This document shows, in pieces, positions 38,163 through 47,178 of a stretch of DNA of 64,000 nucleotides. The notes beneath the pieces are model-generated. The model was not told the DNA's origin. It saw nothing but the letters and a program-made list of their open reading frames with translations, and searched no databases. Every line of letters starts with the position of its first letter. The first letter of the stretch is position 1. The position numbers and the translations under genes are program-made. The stretch lies in the NCBI RefSeq assembly GCF_036013525.1, contig NZ_CP107853.1, positions 11,718,001-11,782,000 of the forward strand, written 5' to 3'. Source of the stretch: Nonomuraea sp. NBC_00507 (GTDB lineage: Bacteria > Actinomycetota > Actinomycetes > Streptosporangiales > Streptosporangiaceae).

Positions 38163-38585
38163 TCATGAGTCGCCCTTTCCGGGGACTCGGGCCTCAGGGT
38201 CGACGTAAAGCATCTTGGTCTTCATGAAGGCGCGCACTTCGAAGCCGGTCCACACGAGCGTGCAGATCACGACCGACCAGGCGAACGCCAGCGTGTTCCA
38301 GACCGTGGTGTCGCGGAACGCGGTCAGCACGATCATGATGACGACGACCTTGACGAGATAGCTCACCATCGCCGCGATCGCCATCATCTGGGGAGACACC
38401 CGTGCGGCATAGGACACCGCTACCACACTGATGCTGAAGAAAACCCCGACCAGCAAGGTACCGAGCGCGGCGCCCAGAGCTCCCTTGCCACCTGCCATCA
38501 GGAGCGAGACAACCACGGCGACCACCCCGACCGTCAGGGTCGGAATCGCGGCGCTCTTGAGTACGCGCACGTCGTTGGCCTGCAT
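38163..38585 (-). CDS. atpI: ATP synthase subunit I-like membrane protein
   Basis: 140 residues, four membrane helices (TLTVGVVAVVVSLLMAGGKG; ALGTLLVGVFFSISVVAVSY; AAMVSYLVKVVVIMIVLTAF; TLAFAWSVVICTLVWTGFEV) and a short cytoplasmic tail. Matches the actinobacterial AtpI/ATP synthase subunit I family. GGAGC precedes the ATG at 38585. It is the first gene of the operon; the promoter and CRP-like site lie in the 131 nt upstream. Confidence 0.87.
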   Translation of the reverse strand: MQANDVRVLKSAAIPTLTVGVVAVVVSLLMAGGKGALGAALGTLLVGVFFSISVVAVSYAARVSPQMMAIAAMVSYLVKVVVIMIVLTAFRDTTVWNTLAFAWSVVICTLVWTGFEVRAFMKTKMLYVDPEARVPGKGDS

Positions 38586-38656
38586 TGGTGCTCCATCAGC
38601 GTGTTATCAAGCGAGCGTTTGCTACCCCCAGAGCATCTGCCTCTGAAGGCCCCTGC

Positions 38657-38672
38657 TCGTGAAAGATATCAC
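38657..38672. promoter_or_regulatory. CRP-like binding site upstream of the ATP synthase operon
   Basis: CGTGAAAGATATCACA, in the other orientation TGTGATATCTTTCACG, matches TGTGA-N6-TCACA at nine of ten fixed positions. It lies about 72-87 nt upstream of the atpI ATG, between atpI and the 3' end of the wecA-like gene. CRP-family control of atp operons is known for GlxR in Corynebacterium; binding here is inferred. Confidence 0.5.
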
Positions 38673-38716
38673 AAGCTCACGGAAGACCGCTTTTACCTGC
38701 CGTTTCTAGTTCGCGA

Positions 38717-40003
38717 TCAAGAACGACTAGGAAAGGCTGGAATGACCGGATTTCCCTCGGCCGACGCACGTTCGCGCGAAGGGCCGTCCCCCGGCGGCAT
38801 CCGTCGTCTGACCTCGGGCTCCGGCGGAATCGGCGGCATGGGCCCGGTGGGCGGGCCGTCGTCGTCGGGCTGCTTGCCGCGCGAGGCGGCGTGCGCACCG
38901 CCTCTGCCCCGCCAGCGCGGCAGGGCCATCAGCACGAGCACGGCCAGGGCCAGCAGGATGACCACGGGGAACAACAGCACCGGCACGCCGATCGTGGACA
39001 TGCCCACGATGCCGAAGGCGAACAGGAACGCCCACGCGTACATGATCAGCACGGACCTGCGGTGCGAGTGGCCGATGTCCATGAGCCGGTGGTGCAGGTG
39101 ACCGCGGTCGGGCGCGAACGGCGACAGGCCGCGCGAGGTGCGCCGCACCACAGCGGTGATCAGGTCGACCAGCGGCAGGATCAGCACGGCGGCCGGCAGG
39201 AGCAGCGGCAGCAGCACCGGCACCTTGTTCATGCCTTCGATGATCCCCGGGTCGACCGGCGTCACGGTGACGATGGAGGAGGCGAGCACGAGCCCGATCA
39301 GCATGGCCCCGGTGTCGCCCATGAAGATCTTCGCCGGGTGGAAGTTGTGCGGCAGGAACCCCAGGCAGGTGCCGATGAGGATGGCCGCGATGGCCGCCGT
39401 GGTGGTGATGCGCCCGCCGCTGATGTTCTCGGCGAGGAAGATCGAGTAGGCCCAGGTGGCCATGCCGGCGATGCAGACGATCCCGGCCGCCAGGCCGTCG
39501 AGCCCGTCGACGAAGTTGACCGCGTTGATGGTCACGACCACGACCATGATGGTGATCACGGTGCTGAGGGTGTAGTCGAGGCTGGTGGAGCCGCCCCAGT
39601 CCTGCGGCAACGGGATGTAGAGCAGCCGCAGGTCGAAGAAGACCAGCACCCCTGCCGCCGCGATCTGCCCGCCGAGCTTGATGAAGGCGTCCATGCCCCA
39701 CCAGTCGTCCAGGAACCCGGTGATCGTGATCAGCCCGCCGGCCACGATCAGCGCCGTCACCGCGTCGGCCTCGGTGTGCGTCAGCGCTTTGCCCGTGTGC
39801 GTGAGCTGACTGGCCACCAGCAGGCCCACGACCAGGCCGCCGTACATCGCCAGACCGCCCAGTCTGGGCGTCGGCGTGGTGTGCACGTCACGCGCGCGAA
39901 CCTCCGGCATGGCGCCGATGCGGATGGCGAAGCGGCGCACCAGCGGAACCAGCAGATAGGTCACGGCTGCCGAGATGAGCGCCATGAACAGGTATTCGCG
40001 CAC
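38717..40003 (-). CDS. wecA: Polyprenyl-phosphate GlcNAc-1-phosphate transferase, WecA type
   Basis: 428 residues with about eleven membrane helices. Moves N-acetylglucosamine-1-phosphate from UDP-GlcNAc to decaprenyl phosphate at the inner face of the membrane, starting arabinogalactan-like or teichoic cell-wall glycans. Family motifs: GFLDDWWGMD (Asp-Asp), INAVNFVDGLDGLAAG, FMGDTGAMLIG and the cytoplasmic HIH-like loop DRGHLHHRLMDIGHSHRR. The last 65 residues are a Pro/Arg-rich cytoplasmic tail. The position between glyA and the atp operon is conserved in actinobacteria. Confidence 0.93.
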   Translation of the reverse strand: MREYLFMALISAAVTYLLVPLVRRFAIRIGAMPEVRARDVHTTPTPRLGGLAMYGGLVVGLLVASQLTHTGKALTHTEADAVTALIVAGGLITITGFLDDWWGMDAFIKLGGQIAAAGVLVFFDLRLLYIPLPQDWGGSTSLDYTLSTVITIMVVVVTINAVNFVDGLDGLAAGIVCIAGMATWAYSIFLAENISGGRITTTAAIAAILIGTCLGFLPHNFHPAKIFMGDTGAMLIGLVLASSIVTVTPVDPGIIEGMNKVPVLLPLLLPAAVLILPLVDLITAVVRRTSRGLSPFAPDRGHLHHRLMDIGHSHRRSVLIMYAWAFLFAFGIVGMSTIGVPVLLFPVVILLALAVLVLMALPRWRGRGGAHAASRGKQPDDDGPPTGPMPPIPPEPEVRRRMPPGDGPSRERASAEGNPVIPAFPSRS

Positions 40004-40060
40004 GGACCTAGTTTCCCGGATGCTCCGGCCGACTGTGACCGGAAAACGACACAGACCAGC

Positions 40061-41326
40061 TTAATATTCGCTGAGATATGGCCGATGGATGGCCAGAAGC
40101 GCCGCAATTCTTTCCCTGACCTCCCCCGCGCTCCCCGGATGGCGCACGGCCCTGGTCACCAGCGTCCCCACCTCCTTGAGCTCCTGGGGCCCCATCCCCT
40201 GCGTAGTGACACACGGTGTGCCCACCCGGATACCTGACGTAATGGACGCCGGTTCCGGATCGTAGGGGATCACGTTGCGGTTGAGCGTGATCCCCGCCGC
40301 CGCGCACCGCTGCTCCGCTTCGGCGCCTGACACTCCCACGTCACGCAGGTCGATCAGCGCCAGGTGCGTGTCCGTGCCGCCGGAGACGGCCCGCATCCCC
40401 TCCCCGGTCAGCGACTCGGCCAGGGCCCGGGCGTTCACGATCACTTTGTTGACGTAGTCGGCGAACTCCGGCCGCATCGCCTCCCCGAACGCCACCGCCT
40501 TGGCCGCCACCGCGTGCATCAGCGGCCCGCCCTGGACGAACGGGAACACCGCCCGGTCGATCTTCTTGGCCAGCTCTTCCGTGCACAGGATGGCCCCGCC
40601 ACGCGGCCCCCGCAGCGCCTTGTGGGTGGTGAACGTCACGACATCCGCGTACGGCACCGCCGAGGGGATCGCGCCGCCCGCCATCAGCCCGATCGGGTGC
40701 GCCACGTCGGCCATCAGCCACGCCCCCACCTCGTCGGCGATGCCGCGGAAGGTCCCGTAGTCGATCAGTCTGGGGTACGACGTCGCCCCGCACACGATCA
40801 GCTTCGGCTGGTGCCGCAGCGCCAGATCCCTGACCTCGTCGTAGTCGATGAGTTCGGTGTCGCGGCGCACGCCGTACGACACGACGTCGAACCATTTTCC
40901 CGAAAAGTTCACCTTCGAGCCGTGGGTGAGGTGGCCGCCGTGCGGCAGCGCCATGGCCAGCATGGTGTCGCCGGGCTGCAGGAGCGCGGCGTAGGCGGCC
41001 AGGTTGGCGGAGGCGCCCGAGTGCGGCTGGACGTTGGCGTGCTCGGCGTTGAAGAGTTTCTTCGCGCGTTGGATCGCCAGCCGCTCGGCCCGGTCGACGA
41101 CCTCGCAGCCGCCGTAGTAGCGGCGGCCTGGGTAGCCCTCGGCGTACTTGTTGGTGAGCGTGGAACCCAGGGCGGCCAGGACGGCGGGCGAGGTGAAGTT
41201 CTCGCTCGCGATCAGCTGGAGCCCGCCACGCACGCGCTCGAGCTCGTCGAGCAGCACCTGCGCGAGCTCGGGATCCTGCTTCTGCAGCAGCCCGAAATCC
41301 GGGCCGTAATAGGGTGGCGTACCCAT
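40061..41326 (-). CDS. glyA: Serine hydroxymethyltransferase
   Basis: 421 residues from ATG 41326; a GTG at 41362 would add 12 residues and cannot be excluded, as neither has an ideal ribosome-binding site. PLP enzyme converting serine and tetrahydrofolate to glycine and methylene-THF. Features: [38 protein letters not shown], and the PLP lysine in [28 protein letters not shown] departs from the usual AHIAGLVAGG, so it may be a divergent GlyA paralogue. Confidence 0.92.
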   Translation of the reverse strand: MGTPPYYGPDFGLLQKQDPELAQVLLDELERVRGGLQLIASENFTSPAVLAALGSTLTNKYAEGYPGRRYYGGCEVVDRAERLAIQRAKKLFNAEHANVQPHSGASANLAAYAALLQPGDTMLAMALPHGGHLTHGSKVNFSGKWFDVVSYGVRRDTELIDYDEVRDLALRHQPKLIVCGATSYPRLIDYGTFRGIADEVGAWLMADVAHPIGLMAGGAIPSAVPYADVVTFTTHKALRGPRGGAILCTEELAKKIDRAVFPFVQGGPLMHAVAAKAVAFGEAMRPEFADYVNKVIVNARALAESLTGEGMRAVSGGTDTHLALIDLRDVGVSGAEAEQRCAAAGITLNRNVIPYDPEPASITSGIRVGTPCVTTQGMGPQELKEVGTLVTRAVRHPGSAGEVRERIAALLAIHRPYLSEY

Positions 41327-41371
41327 TTCCCCAATGTACGCCCTGATGTCCGGTTCGCCCACAAGGTGGGG

Positions 41372-41746
41372 TTACCCGGGGTAGCGCGGCATGACTGCCG
41401 AGGACGGCAGCCACTGTGGAGTGTCCGCCGCGCGGTCACTGATCGCCGTCAGCACCGCATGGCGGTAGGCCGCCAGCCTGGTGCGCCATTCGCGGATGTC
41501 CTGGACGTAGCGCTCGCCCACCGGGGCGTCCCACGTCTGGGGGCTCCTGGCGAGGCTGTAGGCCTTGTCGAGGGCCGTTTTGAGCGCATTCAGCTGGGGC
41601 ATGACGGCGTTCCATGCATCGACCAGCCGCTCGTACTCGGGGTTGTACCGATGGGCGCCCGGCGGGGTCGCCAGCGATCCGGTGGTCTCTTCCGGAGGTC
41701 GGGACTTGTTGGTCCAGGCCTCGGGGGCAGGAGGATCGACGTACAT
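41372..41746 (-). CDS. Small helical protein, possible WXG100-like partner
   Basis: 124 residues, no signal peptide or membrane helix. After a Pro-rich start (MYVDPPAPEAWTNKSRPP) it forms two predicted helices: YERLVDAWNAVMPQLNALKTALD, and after the turn PQTWDAPVGERYVQDIREWR a second helix to ISDRAAD. A helical hairpin with a central W-x-A-P-V-G turn recalls ESX/type VII substrates, but this is only resemblance. Its ATG overlaps the stop of the 752-residue repeat protein (TGATG), so the two are translated together. Function unknown. Confidence 0.65.
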   Translation of the reverse strand: MYVDPPAPEAWTNKSRPPEETTGSLATPPGAHRYNPEYERLVDAWNAVMPQLNALKTALDKAYSLARSPQTWDAPVGERYVQDIREWRTRLAAYRHAVLTAISDRAADTPQWLPSSAVMPRYPG

Positions 41747-44004
41747 CAGGAGCTCCTTTCCGGCGTGCCGGGATCGACCGCGCCCGGCGGGCCGTCCGGG
41801 CGGATGTCCTCAGGCGCCCACTCGCCCTTGCCGTACTCGCCGGGCGGGATCTGCACAGAGGGCATCTCCTGCGGCTGGATGTCGCGGTGGTTCTCGATCA
41901 CCGTCCTCAGGGCTTCGAGGTTGGGTGGGGGGACGTCTATGGAGACCACGTCGCTGCCGTCGCTCGCCCACGCCTCGACCCCCGACCGGCTCTCGCCCTC
42001 GCCGCCTGCCTCGGCAACGGCCGCCACGCCGTGCCCACCCGCCGACGTCACACCGTCGGCGTCGGCGCGCCGGTCACCGTAGGCGTCGGCCACCGCGCCA
42101 CCGTGCACGCCATCCGGCCCACCGCTGTAGATGCCGTCCGGCGTGGTGCCGTGAGTGCCGCTCGGCGTGGTGCCACCGGCATCGGGCCGCATGTCCGGTG
42201 TCGTGGTGCGGGGCTCATCGGCTGTCCCCGCGCCGGGGGCGTCGCCGGCGGCTCCCGTGTTCGCGCCGGCATCGCCGGCGGGTGGCGTGGGCGGGATCCG
42301 TACGCCGGTGTCGCTGTCCGACGGGGTGTCGCCCGGCGTCGCGCCGGTGCCACCGGGCGTCGTCCCGGTGCCGCCTGGCGTGCCATCGGCGTCCCCTGGC
42401 CGTGTGCCCGTGTCTCTGGGCGTGGTGTCCTTGCCGTCGGGCGTGGTGTCCTTGCCATCAGGCGTGGTGCCCCTGCCATCAGGCGTGGTGTCCTTACCGT
42501 CAGGCGTGGTGCCCGTGGCGGAGTCGCAGGCATCGTCGGCTTGCGAGGCCGAGGAGGGATCATCGATCGGCGTGATGCCCACCGAACCGTACCCGTCCGC
42601 CGGATAGGCGCCCGTCGTGCCGCCGCCGCCTGTGCCGGCCGGACCGGAGCCGCCTGCGCCCGATGTGGCCGTCGGGCCGGTGCCGTCCGAGGCAGATGAC
42701 GTCGGCGGGAGGGTCACCTGGTCGCCCGCGGCCGTGGTCGGCCCGCCCGGGGCGATGGAGCCCGGGTCGCCGTCCGGGCGGATGTCGCGTTCGGCCCACT
42801 GGCCCTTGCCGTACTCACCCGCCGGAACCTCCACCCCCGGCATGTCCAGGGGTGGGATGTCGCGGTGGTTCTCGATCACCGTCTTCAGCGCGTCCAGGTT
42901 GGGCGGGGTGGCGTCGGCGGAGACGACGTCGCTGCCGTCGTTGGCCCAGGCGTTGACGTTCGAGGCGGCGGTGGCGTCGGCCGGCATCTTCGGCATTTCG
43001 GCCGGCTGGACCTTGTCGGTGTTCTCCAACAGGTCTTCTATCTGCTCGGCCGTGGGCGGGTCGAGGGGGATCTGCAGGACCTTGACGCCGTCCACCACCA
43101 CGACCTGCGGCTTGGTGGCATCGGTGTCGTCGGGGTGGTCCTTGGCCGGGGTGTCCGCCGCGGCACCGGTGTCCGTCCCACCGCCGTCCGCCTCGGCCCC
43201 ACGCTCGCGCCGACTGTCCAGATCGTCATCCTTGGGCTGATCGGCGGGCTGTTCACCGGTACTTCCACCAGTGCCGGCGTCCCCACCAGTGCCGGTGTCC
43301 TTGCCCGTCCCCGTGTCCTTGCCGATCCCAGTGTCGTCGGCGTCGTCGCACGTCTTCCCGTCGGAGCCGGTCTCCCCGTCCGAGCCCGTCCTGCCGTCGG
43401 TATCGGTCTTGCCGTCCGAGCCCGTCTTACCGTCGGTATCGGTCTTGCCGTCCGAACCCGTCTTACCGTCGGCATCGGTCTTGCCGTCCGAACCCGTCTT
43501 ACCGTCGGCATCGGTCTTGCCGTCCGAACCCGTCTTACCGTCGGCATCGGTCTTGCCGTCCGAACCCGTCCTACCGTCGGTATCCGTCTTTCCGTCCGAC
43601 CCGGTTCTGGGTTCCTCGCCCGTTTTGACGTCGTCGTCCTTGGGGGTCACCTCGTCGGGCTTCTCACCGGCGCGCGGATTGTCGTACCTGTCCTGCTCCC
43701 CGCGCACGTCCTTGGGCTCGTCGTCGTCCGTGGCCCCGCCCCCGGACCGAGGTGCGTCCCCTGTCCCCCGCGGCTCGTCGACCCGTTTCTCCAGGACCTC
43801 GAGCCGCTTGTTCACATCCCTGACCATCTCCTCGGCCGCGTCGGCGATCTGGACGGGACGGTGCGTGGTCTGGGCGGACAGCCCGGCCCGGCTCAACTCG
43901 AGCCTGACCCGATCCTCGGCCGTACGCATCTGCGTGGCCGCGTGTTTCACCTCGGACAGCAGATCACGGACCAGCTTGGGATCCATGCCATCGAACTTGC
44001 CCAT
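41746..44004 (-). CDS. Large acidic repeat protein with a duplicated C-terminal module
   Basis: 752 residues without signal peptide or membrane helix. Residues 1-75 are helical (MGKFDGMDPKLVRDLLSEVK), with QIADAAEEMVRDVNKRLEVL. Residues 131-215 consist of the 12-residue unit GKTGSDGKTDAD and variants. A module of about 75 residues occurs twice, at about 348-425 (AWANDGSDVVSADATPPNLD) and 676-752 (AWASDGSDVVSIDVPPPNLE); both continue TVIENHRDI and AGEYGKGQW or PGEYGKGEW. A Thr/Pro/Asp/Gly tract (TTPDGKD units) separates them. The helical N-terminus and helical partner gene suggest an exported structural or ESX-type system, but no secretion gene is nearby. Not recognised. Confidence 0.72.
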   Translation of the reverse strand: MGKFDGMDPKLVRDLLSEVKHAATQMRTAEDRVRLELSRAGLSAQTTHRPVQIADAAEEMVRDVNKRLEVLEKRVDEPRGTGDAPRSGGGATDDDEPKDVRGEQDRYDNPRAGEKPDEVTPKDDDVKTGEEPRTGSDGKTDTDGRTGSDGKTDADGKTGSDGKTDADGKTGSDGKTDADGKTGSDGKTDTDGKTGSDGKTDTDGRTGSDGETGSDGKTCDDADDTGIGKDTGTGKDTGTGGDAGTGGSTGEQPADQPKDDDLDSRRERGAEADGGGTDTGAAADTPAKDHPDDTDATKPQVVVVDGVKVLQIPLDPPTAEQIEDLLENTDKVQPAEMPKMPADATAASNVNAWANDGSDVVSADATPPNLDALKTVIENHRDIPPLDMPGVEVPAGEYGKGQWAERDIRPDGDPGSIAPGGPTTAAGDQVTLPPTSSASDGTGPTATSGAGGSGPAGTGGGGTTGAYPADGYGSVGITPIDDPSSASQADDACDSATGTTPDGKDTTPDGRGTTPDGKDTTPDGKDTTPRDTGTRPGDADGTPGGTGTTPGGTGATPGDTPSDSDTGVRIPPTPPAGDAGANTGAAGDAPGAGTADEPRTTTPDMRPDAGGTTPSGTHGTTPDGIYSGGPDGVHGGAVADAYGDRRADADGVTSAGGHGVAAVAEAGGEGESRSGVEAWASDGSDVVSIDVPPPNLEALRTVIENHRDIQPQEMPSVQIPPGEYGKGEWAPEDIRPDGPPGAVDPGTPERSS
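43360..43610. repeat. 36-bp tandem repeats in the 752-residue protein gene
   Basis: On the plus strand the unit begins TTGCCGTCCGAACCCGTC and continues TTACCGTCGGCATCGG. About six near-identical copies differ mainly by silent or Asp-Ala/Thr changes and encode GKTGSDGKTDAD units. In-frame slippage between strains is expected. Confidence 0.8.
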
Positions 44005-44114
44005 GAACCACTCCCCGGACCTATAGCCGCTCCGGGCCTCACCGTAATCTTGGGAGGAGCGCGGCCGCAGCCGGGATAAGCAGACGGTATACGTCGGCCT
44101 GCCAGGTCAACCGA

Positions 44115-44762
44115 TCAGTCGTCAGTGGCGACGTAGCCGATGATGCCGCGGAGCTTCTCCACCGGGATCGCGCCGCGGCGCAACATTCTGGGCACGGCCG
44201 TGGTCAGGTCGAGGATGGTGGACGGCGTGTTGTCGGTGGTCTTGCCGCCGTCGAGGTAGACCGCGATCGACTCACCGAGCTGCTCCTCGGCCTCCTCCGC
44301 CGTGGTGGCGGCCGGGGCGCCGGAGCGGTTGGCGCTGGAGACCGCCATGGGCCCGGTCTCCTTGAGCAGCTCGAGCGCGACCGAGTCGAGCGGCATGCGT
44401 ACGGCCACCGTGCCCTTGGTGTCCCCCAGGTCCCAGGAAAGGGCCCTGTTGGCCTTGCAGACGAGCGTGAGCGGCCCAGGCCAGAAGGCGTCTATCAGGT
44501 CCTGGCCATAGGCTCCCATGTCGTCTATGAGCGCTGTGGCGGCTCTGACGGTGCCGACGAGAACGGGCGGCGGCATGTCACGGCCGCGCCCCTTCGCGTC
44601 CAGCAGCGCGGTCACCGCCGACGGCGTGAACGCGTCGGCGCCGATGCCGTAGACGGTGTCGGTCGGCAGCACCACGAGCTCGCCCCTGCGCACGGCAGCG
44701 GCGGCCTCCTGCAGGCCCTCGGCCCGCTGCTCGGGGTCTGAGCAGTCAAAACGTCTTCCCAC
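44115..44762 (-). CDS. tsaC: L-threonylcarbamoyladenylate synthase (YrdC/Sua5 family)
   Basis: 215 residues from GTG 44762 (AGGA 8-12 nt upstream). Makes threonylcarbamoyl-AMP for the t6A modification of ANN-decoding tRNAs. YrdC motifs: VVLPTDTVYGIGADA, KGRGRDMPPPVLV, WPGPLTLVCKA and MAVSSANRSGAPA. No C-terminal Sua5 domain. It starts 10 nt after prmC ends, in the operon rpmE-prfA-prmC-tsaC. Confidence 0.94.
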   Translation of the reverse strand: MGRRFDCSDPEQRAEGLQEAAAAVRRGELVVLPTDTVYGIGADAFTPSAVTALLDAKGRGRDMPPPVLVGTVRAATALIDDMGAYGQDLIDAFWPGPLTLVCKANRALSWDLGDTKGTVAVRMPLDSVALELLKETGPMAVSSANRSGAPAATTAEEAEEQLGESIAVYLDGGKTTDNTPSTILDLTTAVPRMLRRGAIPVEKLRGIIGYVATDD

Positions 44763-44772
44763 GGCAAGAATC

Positions 44773-45627
44773 CTATTCCTGGCCCAGCCTTGCGGTGACG
44801 AAACGATCTCTTCTCGTGAGGTCTTGGCGTAGTCGCACGTCGCGCCAGCCGTTGTCCTCGGGGAAGGTCAGATAGACGGCCCTGCCCTGCTCGTCGGCGT
44901 GCTCGACGGCGACCCAGCCACCGGGTCGCAGCAGGCGGCGGGCGGTGCGCTCGACCGCGCGGACCTCGCCGAGCCCGTCGTCGCCGGAGCCGTAGAGTGC
45001 CCGCGTGGGGTCGTAGTCGCGCACCTCGGGGTCGCGCGGGATCCCGCCGGGCGGGATGTAGGGCGGGTTGGAGATCACCAGGTCCACCTTGCCGTTGAGC
45101 TCGGGCAGCGCCTCGGCGAGATCCTCGGGGTGCAGATGCGTACGGCCCTGGCCGTGCTCGGAGATGTTGCGCTTGGCCCACGTGTACGCCGCGGGGTCGA
45201 CCTCCACGGCGTGGACCTCGGCCAGCGCCACCTCCTGGGCGATCGAGAGCGCGATCGCGCCGGACCCGGTGCCGAGGTCGACCACGAGCGGAGCGGTGAC
45301 GTCCATCTCGCGCAGCGTCTCGATCGCCCAGCCGGCCATCACCTCGGTCTCGGGCCGCGGCACGAACACGCCGGGCCCGACCGAAAGCTCCAGATAGCGG
45401 AAGTAGGCGTGCCCGGTGATGTGCTGCAGCGGCTCCCGGGCCGCGCGCCTGGCCACGCCCTCCCAGAACAACGCGTCGAAGTCGCCGTCCTTGACCGTGT
45501 GGAGCTCGCTCCTGCGCACGCCGTGGACGAAGGCCGCGATCTCCTCCGCGTCGGTGCGCGGTGAGGGCACGCCGGCCTCGGCCAGCCGCGCGGTGGCGAG
45601 GGCGATCTCGTCCAGCAGAAATGTCAT
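44773..45627 (-). CDS. prmC: Peptide chain release factor N5-glutamine methyltransferase
   Basis: 284 residues from ATG 45627, overlapping the prfA stop in ATGA. Methylates the GGQ glutamine of release factors. N-terminal helical domain ([20 protein letters not shown]), then the SAM-binding domain: [28 protein letters not shown] and the catalytic motif [13 protein letters not shown]. Coupled translation with its substrate gene prfA is the usual arrangement. Confidence 0.95.
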   Translation of the reverse strand: MTFLLDEIALATARLAEAGVPSPRTDAEEIAAFVHGVRRSELHTVKDGDFDALFWEGVARRAAREPLQHITGHAYFRYLELSVGPGVFVPRPETEVMAGWAIETLREMDVTAPLVVDLGTGSGAIALSIAQEVALAEVHAVEVDPAAYTWAKRNISEHGQGRTHLHPEDLAEALPELNGKVDLVISNPPYIPPGGIPRDPEVRDYDPTRALYGSGDDGLGEVRAVERTARRLLRPGGWVAVEHADEQGRAVYLTFPEDNGWRDVRLRQDLTRRDRFVTARLGQE

Positions 45628-46676
45628 GAGTGTTGTGCGAGCTTCTCCGCCATCTCGGCGTCGATGAGGGCCTGCGTCACGGCGTTGAGCTCGCCGTCGA
45701 GAACCTGGTCGAGGTTGTACGCCTTGAAGCCGACACGGTGGTCGGAAATGCGGTTTTCCGGAAAGTTGTAGGTGCGGACGCGCTCCGATCTGTCGACCGT
45801 GCGCACCTGGGACTTGCGCTCCGCCTGCGCGGCGGCGTCGGCCTCCTCCTGCGCCATGACCAGTAGCCGGGCCCGCAGGATGCGCAGCGCCGACTCCTTG
45901 TTCTGCAGCTGGCTCTTCTCGTTCTGGCAGGAGACGACCACGCCGGTGGGCAGGTGGGTGATGCGGACCGCGGAGTCGGTGGTGTTGACGCTCTGGCCGC
46001 CGGGGCCGCTGGAGCGGTAGACGTCGATGCGCAGGTCGTTGGGGTCGATCTGGACGTCGACGTCCTCCGCCTCCGGGTAGACGAGCACGCCCGCGGCGCT
46101 GGTGTGGATGCGGCCCTGTGACTCGGTGACCGGCACCCGCTGCACGCGGTGCACGCCGCCTTCGAACTTGAGCCTGGACCACACGCCTTCGTCGCCCTTG
46201 GCCTTGATGCCGACCGTGACATCCTTGTATCCGCCCAGGTCGGACGGCTGGGAGTCGATGACCTCGGTCTTCCAGCCGAGACGCTCGGCGTAGCGCAGGT
46301 ACATCCGCAGCAGGTCGCCCGCGAACAGCGCGGACTCCTCGCCGCCCTCGCCCGCCTTGATCTCCATGATGATGTCCTTGTCATCGTTGGGATCACGCGG
46401 GATGAGCAGGTGTTTGAGCCGCTCCTCCAGCTGGGGGACGCGCCCTTCGAGCTCGGCGGCCTCCGCCGCGAACGACTCGTCCTCGCCGGCCAGCTCCTTG
46501 GCGGCGGTCAGGTCCTCGCGGACGGACTCCAGCTCGCGGTAGGTGCCGACGATCGGCGTGAGCTGGGAGTAGCGCCTGCCGAGGGTGCGGGCCTTGCTCT
46601 GGTCAGCGTGCACGGCGGGGTCGGCGAGCTGCAGCTCCAGCTCGGAATACTCCTTGAGCAACTCGTCGAGGTTCAC
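45624..46676 (-). CDS. prfA: Peptide chain release factor 1
   Basis: 350 residues, standard RF1. Recognises UAA and UAG: the PVT tripeptide is in [12 protein letters not shown] and the GGQ motif in [18 protein letters not shown]-terminal coiled coil ([20 protein letters not shown]) and C-terminal [21 protein letters not shown] are normal. Starts 84 nt after rpmE and overlaps prmC by 4 nt. Confidence 0.97.
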   Translation of the reverse strand: MNLDELLKEYSELELQLADPAVHADQSKARTLGRRYSQLTPIVGTYRELESVREDLTAAKELAGEDESFAAEAAELEGRVPQLEERLKHLLIPRDPNDDKDIIMEIKAGEGGEESALFAGDLLRMYLRYAERLGWKTEVIDSQPSDLGGYKDVTVGIKAKGDEGVWSRLKFEGGVHRVQRVPVTESQGRIHTSAAGVLVYPEAEDVDVQIDPNDLRIDVYRSSGPGGQSVNTTDSAVRITHLPTGVVVSCQNEKSQLQNKESALRILRARLLVMAQEEADAAAQAERKSQVRTVDRSERVRTYNFPENRISDHRVGFKAYNLDQVLDGELNAVTQALIDAEMAEKLAQHS

Positions 46677-46713
46677 CGTGCGTCCTTCAGTCGTTTCGGG
46701 TTCTTCACCAACA

Positions 46714-46752
46714 ACGCCGACCCGGCGCTCGCGCGAGCGTCCGGGCCGGCGT
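46714..46752 (-). terminator. Hairpin downstream of rpmE
   Basis: ACGCCGACCCGGCGCTCGC pairs with GCGAGCGTCCGGGCCGGCGT, with one mismatch and one bulge, giving a stem of about 18 bp. It starts 8 nt beyond the rpmE stop and lies before the prfA start. It may only attenuate transcription into prfA. Confidence 0.6.
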
Positions 46753-46760
46753 GAGTGAAG

Positions 46761-46979
46761 CTAGTTGCCCGTGGCCTTCTTGCCGAAGCGCTTCTCGAAG
46801 CGCGCCACCCGGCCGCCGGTGTCGAGGATCTTCTGCTTGCCGGTGTAGAACGGGTGGCAGGCAGAGCACACGTCGGCGTGGATCACACCGTTCTTGGCGG
46901 TGCTGCGCGTGGTGAACGTGTTGCCGCAGGAGCAGGTCACCTGCGTCACGTTGTAGTCAGGGTGGATGTCGGGCTTCAT
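46761..46979 (-). CDS. rpmE: 50S ribosomal protein L31, zinc-binding (C+) type
   Basis: 72 residues from ATG 46979 ([19 protein letters not shown]). Cys pairs CSCG and CSACHPFY form the zinc site, so this is the zinc-containing paralogue rather than the Zur-regulated C- form. The end FGKKATGN is typical. Sequence upstream to 47042 is not part of the family. Confidence 0.96.
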   Translation of the reverse strand: MKPDIHPDYNVTQVTCSCGNTFTTRSTAKNGVIHADVCSACHPFYTGKQKILDTGGRVARFEKRFGKKATGN

Positions 46980-47178
46980 CGCTGTCCTTTCGGGGCGCGG
47001 CCGCCGGGTCGCCTTTATGCATGGCGGGAACCGGAACCGCAAAACGGTCAGCTACCAGTGTGCCAGATCGTCCAACCATCCCAGGCCATCGGACATTCCC
47101 CGCGATCTACGCAGCAGAGGTCCGAATGTCACATTAGGCTCCCTGCCACCATCCCTCACTTTGGTAAGGATCCCAGGC

